Origin: Bacillota bacterium
GTDB lineage: Bacteria > Bacillota > Clostridia > Peptostreptococcales > Anaerovoracaceae
Reading direction: 5' to 3'
DNA: 6,464 nt
NCBI GenBank assembly: GCA_016284485.1
Contig: JAEEOX010000203.1
Coordinates: forward strand, 1 to 6,464
Shown: in pieces, positions 4,880 through 6,464 of the stretch
How the letters are laid out: each line of letters begins with the position of its first letter
Position numbering within the stretch: the first letter of the stretch is position 1
Translations under genes and position numbers: made by a program
Notes under the pieces: generated by a model
Told to the model about the DNA's origin: nothing
Database searches by the model: none
Seen by the model: the letters and a program-made list of their open reading frames with translations, nothing else

Positions 4880-5764
4880 ATGACAGACATCAGATACGAG
4901 AGAAGGACCAAGGAAGACCGCCCGGTGGTGGCCATCTGCTACGACTTCGACAAAACTTTATCCCCGGATGACATGCAGGCTCAGGGCTACATTCAGTCCG
5001 TGGGCCACGACGTCAGCGAGTTCTGGGAACTGACGGGATGGCTTTCATCCGAGAATGAGATGGACCAGAACCTGGCCTACATGCGGCTCATGCTGCAGGA
5101 GGCGGAGGGGAAGCTTCTTTTCACCAGGAAGACTCTGGAGGATTACGGCTCCCGGGTGGAGCTTTTCCCGGGGGTGGAGACCTGGTTCGAGCGTACCAGA
5201 GAATATGGCCGCGAGAAGGGCGTCATCGTTGAGCATTACATAATCTCATCGGGTCTTAAGGAGATGATCGAGGGCACGTCCGTGGCCAGAGCGGGGGCCT
5301 TCGAGAAGATCTACGCCAGCTCTTTCTACTACAATGACCGCGGCGTGGCGGAGTGGCCCGCCCAGGTGGTGAACTTCACCAACAAGACCCAGTTCCTTTT
5401 CAGGATCGAGAAGGGGACTCTGGACGTGAACGACCCGGCGGTCAACGACTATTTCCAGCCGGGAGACATCCGCGTGCCCTTCAGGAACATGGTCTACATA
5501 GGCGACAGCGCCACCGACATCCCCTGCATGAAGCTGGTCAACGCCTACGGCGGATATTCCATCGGCGTCTACGATGACCGCACCGGAGGAAGGGCCAAGG
5601 TGCACCAGATGATGAGGGATGACAGGATAGGATATTTTGCGCCGGCCAACTATGAAGAGGGGTCGGAACTGGACGTTTTGATAAAAGACATAATCGACCG
5701 GACGGCTCTCAACGAGAGACTTGTTGACGCGAGCCTGAGGTGTTTAAAGGAAGCGGAGGAATGA
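4880..5764 (+). CDS. HAD-superfamily phosphatase
   Basis: This 294-residue cytoplasmic hydrolase belongs to the haloacid dehalogenase superfamily, in the phosphoserine-phosphatase-like group. Motif I is CYDFDKTLS with nucleophile D22 and acid/base D24. Motif II is YIISSG, with a serine at S123 or S124. The motif III lysine is probably K169 in FTNKTQF. Motif IV is YIGDSATDIPC with Mg-binding D209 and D213. A helical cap follows motif I (about 30-105), as in C1-capped phosphatases, placing it with enzymes acting on small phosphorylated metabolites; the substrate cannot be read from sequence. The start is set by AAGAGGA at 4866-4872. Its stop is two bases from the nitroreductase start, so translation of the two is probably coupled. 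Motifs are complete, so it should be active. Confidence 0.92.
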   Translation: MTDIRYERRTKEDRPVVAICYDFDKTLSPDDMQAQGYIQSVGHDVSEFWELTGWLSSENEMDQNLAYMRLMLQEAEGKLLFTRKTLEDYGSRVELFPGVETWFERTREYGREKGVIVEHYIISSGLKEMIEGTSVARAGAFEKIYASSFYYNDRGVAEWPAQVVNFTNKTQFLFRIEKGTLDVNDPAVNDYFQPGDIRVPFRNMVYIGDSATDIPCMKLVNAYGGYSIGVYDDRTGGRAKVHQMMRDDRIGYFAPANYEEGSELDVLIKDIIDRTALNERLVDASLRCLKEAEE

Positions 5765-5766
5765 TC

Positions 5767-6294
5767 ATGAACGCAGCTATTGAGAACATGCTGACCAGAA
5801 GAAGCGTCAGGAAGTACAGGGACCAGCACGTGCCCAGAGAAGTGATCGACAGGATCGTGGAGGCGGGGCTCTACGCGGCCAGCGGCAAGAACATGCAGAC
5901 TCCCATAATCATCGCCATCACCAACAGGGAGCTCAGGGACAGGCTGTCCGAGGCCAACCGTCTGGTGGGCGGCTGGGATGAGGGCTTCGACCCGTTCTAC
6001 GGCGCGCCGGACCTGCTGCTGGTGCTTGCGGACAAGTCGTCGCCCAACCACGTGTACGACGGTGCCTGCACCATGCAGAATCTGATGAACGCCGCTCACG
6101 CCGAGGGGCTCGGAAGCTGCTGGATCAACAGGGCAAAGGAAGAGTTCGAGCAGCCGGAGTGGAAGGAATGGCTGGCAGGCCTCGGGATCGAGGGCGATTA
6201 CGAGGGCATCGGCCACTGCATCATCGGCTACGCTGACGGACCCGAGCCCAAAACTCCCAGGAGAAAGCCCAACAGGTATTTCTTTGTCGAATAA
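5767..6294 (+). CDS. Nitroreductase-family flavoprotein (FMN-dependent)
   Basis: This 175-residue protein belongs to the NADPH- or NADH-dependent nitroreductase/oxidoreductase fold, which uses FMN and usually works as a homodimer in the cytoplasm. FMN-binding parts are visible: RRSVRKY at 11-17 (phosphate contacts), ASGKNMQTP at 38-46, the GLGSCWI strand at 114-120 and the basic C-terminal PRRKPNRYF. The length is typical of the short nitroreductases common in anaerobes. Natural substrates are rarely known; quinones, flavins or nitro compounds are typical in vitro. I chose ATG 5767 because GGAGGA at 5755-5760 gives six bases of spacing. ATG 5761 overlaps the upstream stop as ATGA but has no space for ribosome binding, and GTG 5740 lies upstream of that site. 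It sits between the phosphatase gene and the unidentified gene that begins 12 bases downstream. Confidence 0.94.
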   Translation: MNAAIENMLTRRSVRKYRDQHVPREVIDRIVEAGLYAASGKNMQTPIIIAITNRELRDRLSEANRLVGGWDEGFDPFYGAPDLLLVLADKSSPNHVYDGACTMQNLMNAAHAEGLGSCWINRAKEEFEQPEWKEWLAGLGIEGDYEGIGHCIIGYADGPEPKTPRRKPNRYFFVE

Positions 6295-6306
6295 GGAGGA
6301 AAACGT

Positions 6307-6464
6307 ATGTTATTCGACCTGATCAAGGAATTCAATAATACGCAGGCGCTGATCAAAGAGGATCCGGAGCTTGCTGCGCTCACCGAGGAGACCACCAGAA
6401 AGTCCTGGATGTACCGCCAGGGCTTCCAAGCTGAGACCAGGACCGTGAAGAACCAGGAGTTCAA
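6307..6464 (+). CDS. Unidentified protein, N-terminal fragment
   Basis: An ATG at 6307, preceded by a strong AAGGAGG (6294-6300), opens a frame that runs to the window edge with no stop (52 residues seen). The protein begins MLFDLIKEFNNTQALIKEDP and continues with a charged, helix-prone stretch rich in Glu, Thr and Lys. It has no signal peptide, membrane segment or motif I recognise. The 12-base gap from the nitroreductase gene makes it the third gene of the same operon. Codon use resembles its neighbours. No function can be given from this fragment. Confidence 0.75.
   Translation, partial: MLFDLIKEFNNTQALIKEDPELAALTEETTRKSWMYRQGFQAETRTVKNQEF

Noticed and set aside
5740..5766. GTG 5740 or ATG 5761 as the nitroreductase start
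   Set aside because: The ribosome site GGAGGA at 5755-5760 lies inside or directly against these starts. ATG 5767 has correct spacing and the usual family N-terminus.
1..6464. Mobile element, CRISPR array, tRNA or rRNA
   Set aside because: I saw no transposase or integrase motif, no regularly spaced direct repeats, and no recognisable structural RNA on reading both strands by eye. The gene order looks like ordinary chromosome.

Overview
The window reads as a chromosomal segment of an anaerobic Gram-positive bacterium, most likely a Clostridia/Bacillota member of moderate-to-high GC. The reasons are strong AGGAGG-type ribosome sites, sigma-A type promoters (TTGACA-17-TATACT and TTGACG-17-TATATT), a lipobox signal peptide, frequent AGG/AGA arginine codons, and a cysK / nifS / nifU / Rrf2 island without the proteobacterial hscBA-fdx genes. 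The genus cannot be fixed from sequence alone.

Layout. At 1-664 lie the C-terminal end of a MATE-family exporter and a small one-helix membrane protein (DUF3592-like), closed by a 13-bp hairpin terminator that also serves the convergent cysK. At 720-4042 lies the sulfur island. cysK (cysteine synthase) runs leftward. nifS/iscS-type cysteine desulfurase and nifU/iscU scaffold run rightward from a divergent promoter region, and an Rrf2/IscR-like regulator follows from its own promoter. A 13-bp hairpin terminator ends it. At 4082-4684 lies a leftward lipoprotein with two cystatin-like repeats, each carrying QVVAG followed closely by a CxxC pair. At 4880-6464 a rightward operon holds a HAD-family phosphatase, a small nitroreductase and the start of an unidentified gene cut by the window end.

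How it fits together. CysK makes cysteine, NifS takes its sulfur, NifU builds Fe-S clusters on it, and the Rrf2 protein, with four clustered cysteines, is a plausible Fe-S or thiol sensor. Related inverted repeats (core CCTAYC-N5-GGTAGG) lie over the start region of both divergent promoters. A further half-matching site covers the nifS -35 region, and a 10-of-12 match lies between the -35 and -10 of the regulator's own promoter. This looks like a compact autoregulated regulon coupling cysteine supply to cysteine demand.

The most unusual gene is the double-cystatin lipoprotein, whose second repeat appears to have lost its helix. I saw no mobile element, CRISPR array, tRNA or rRNA.
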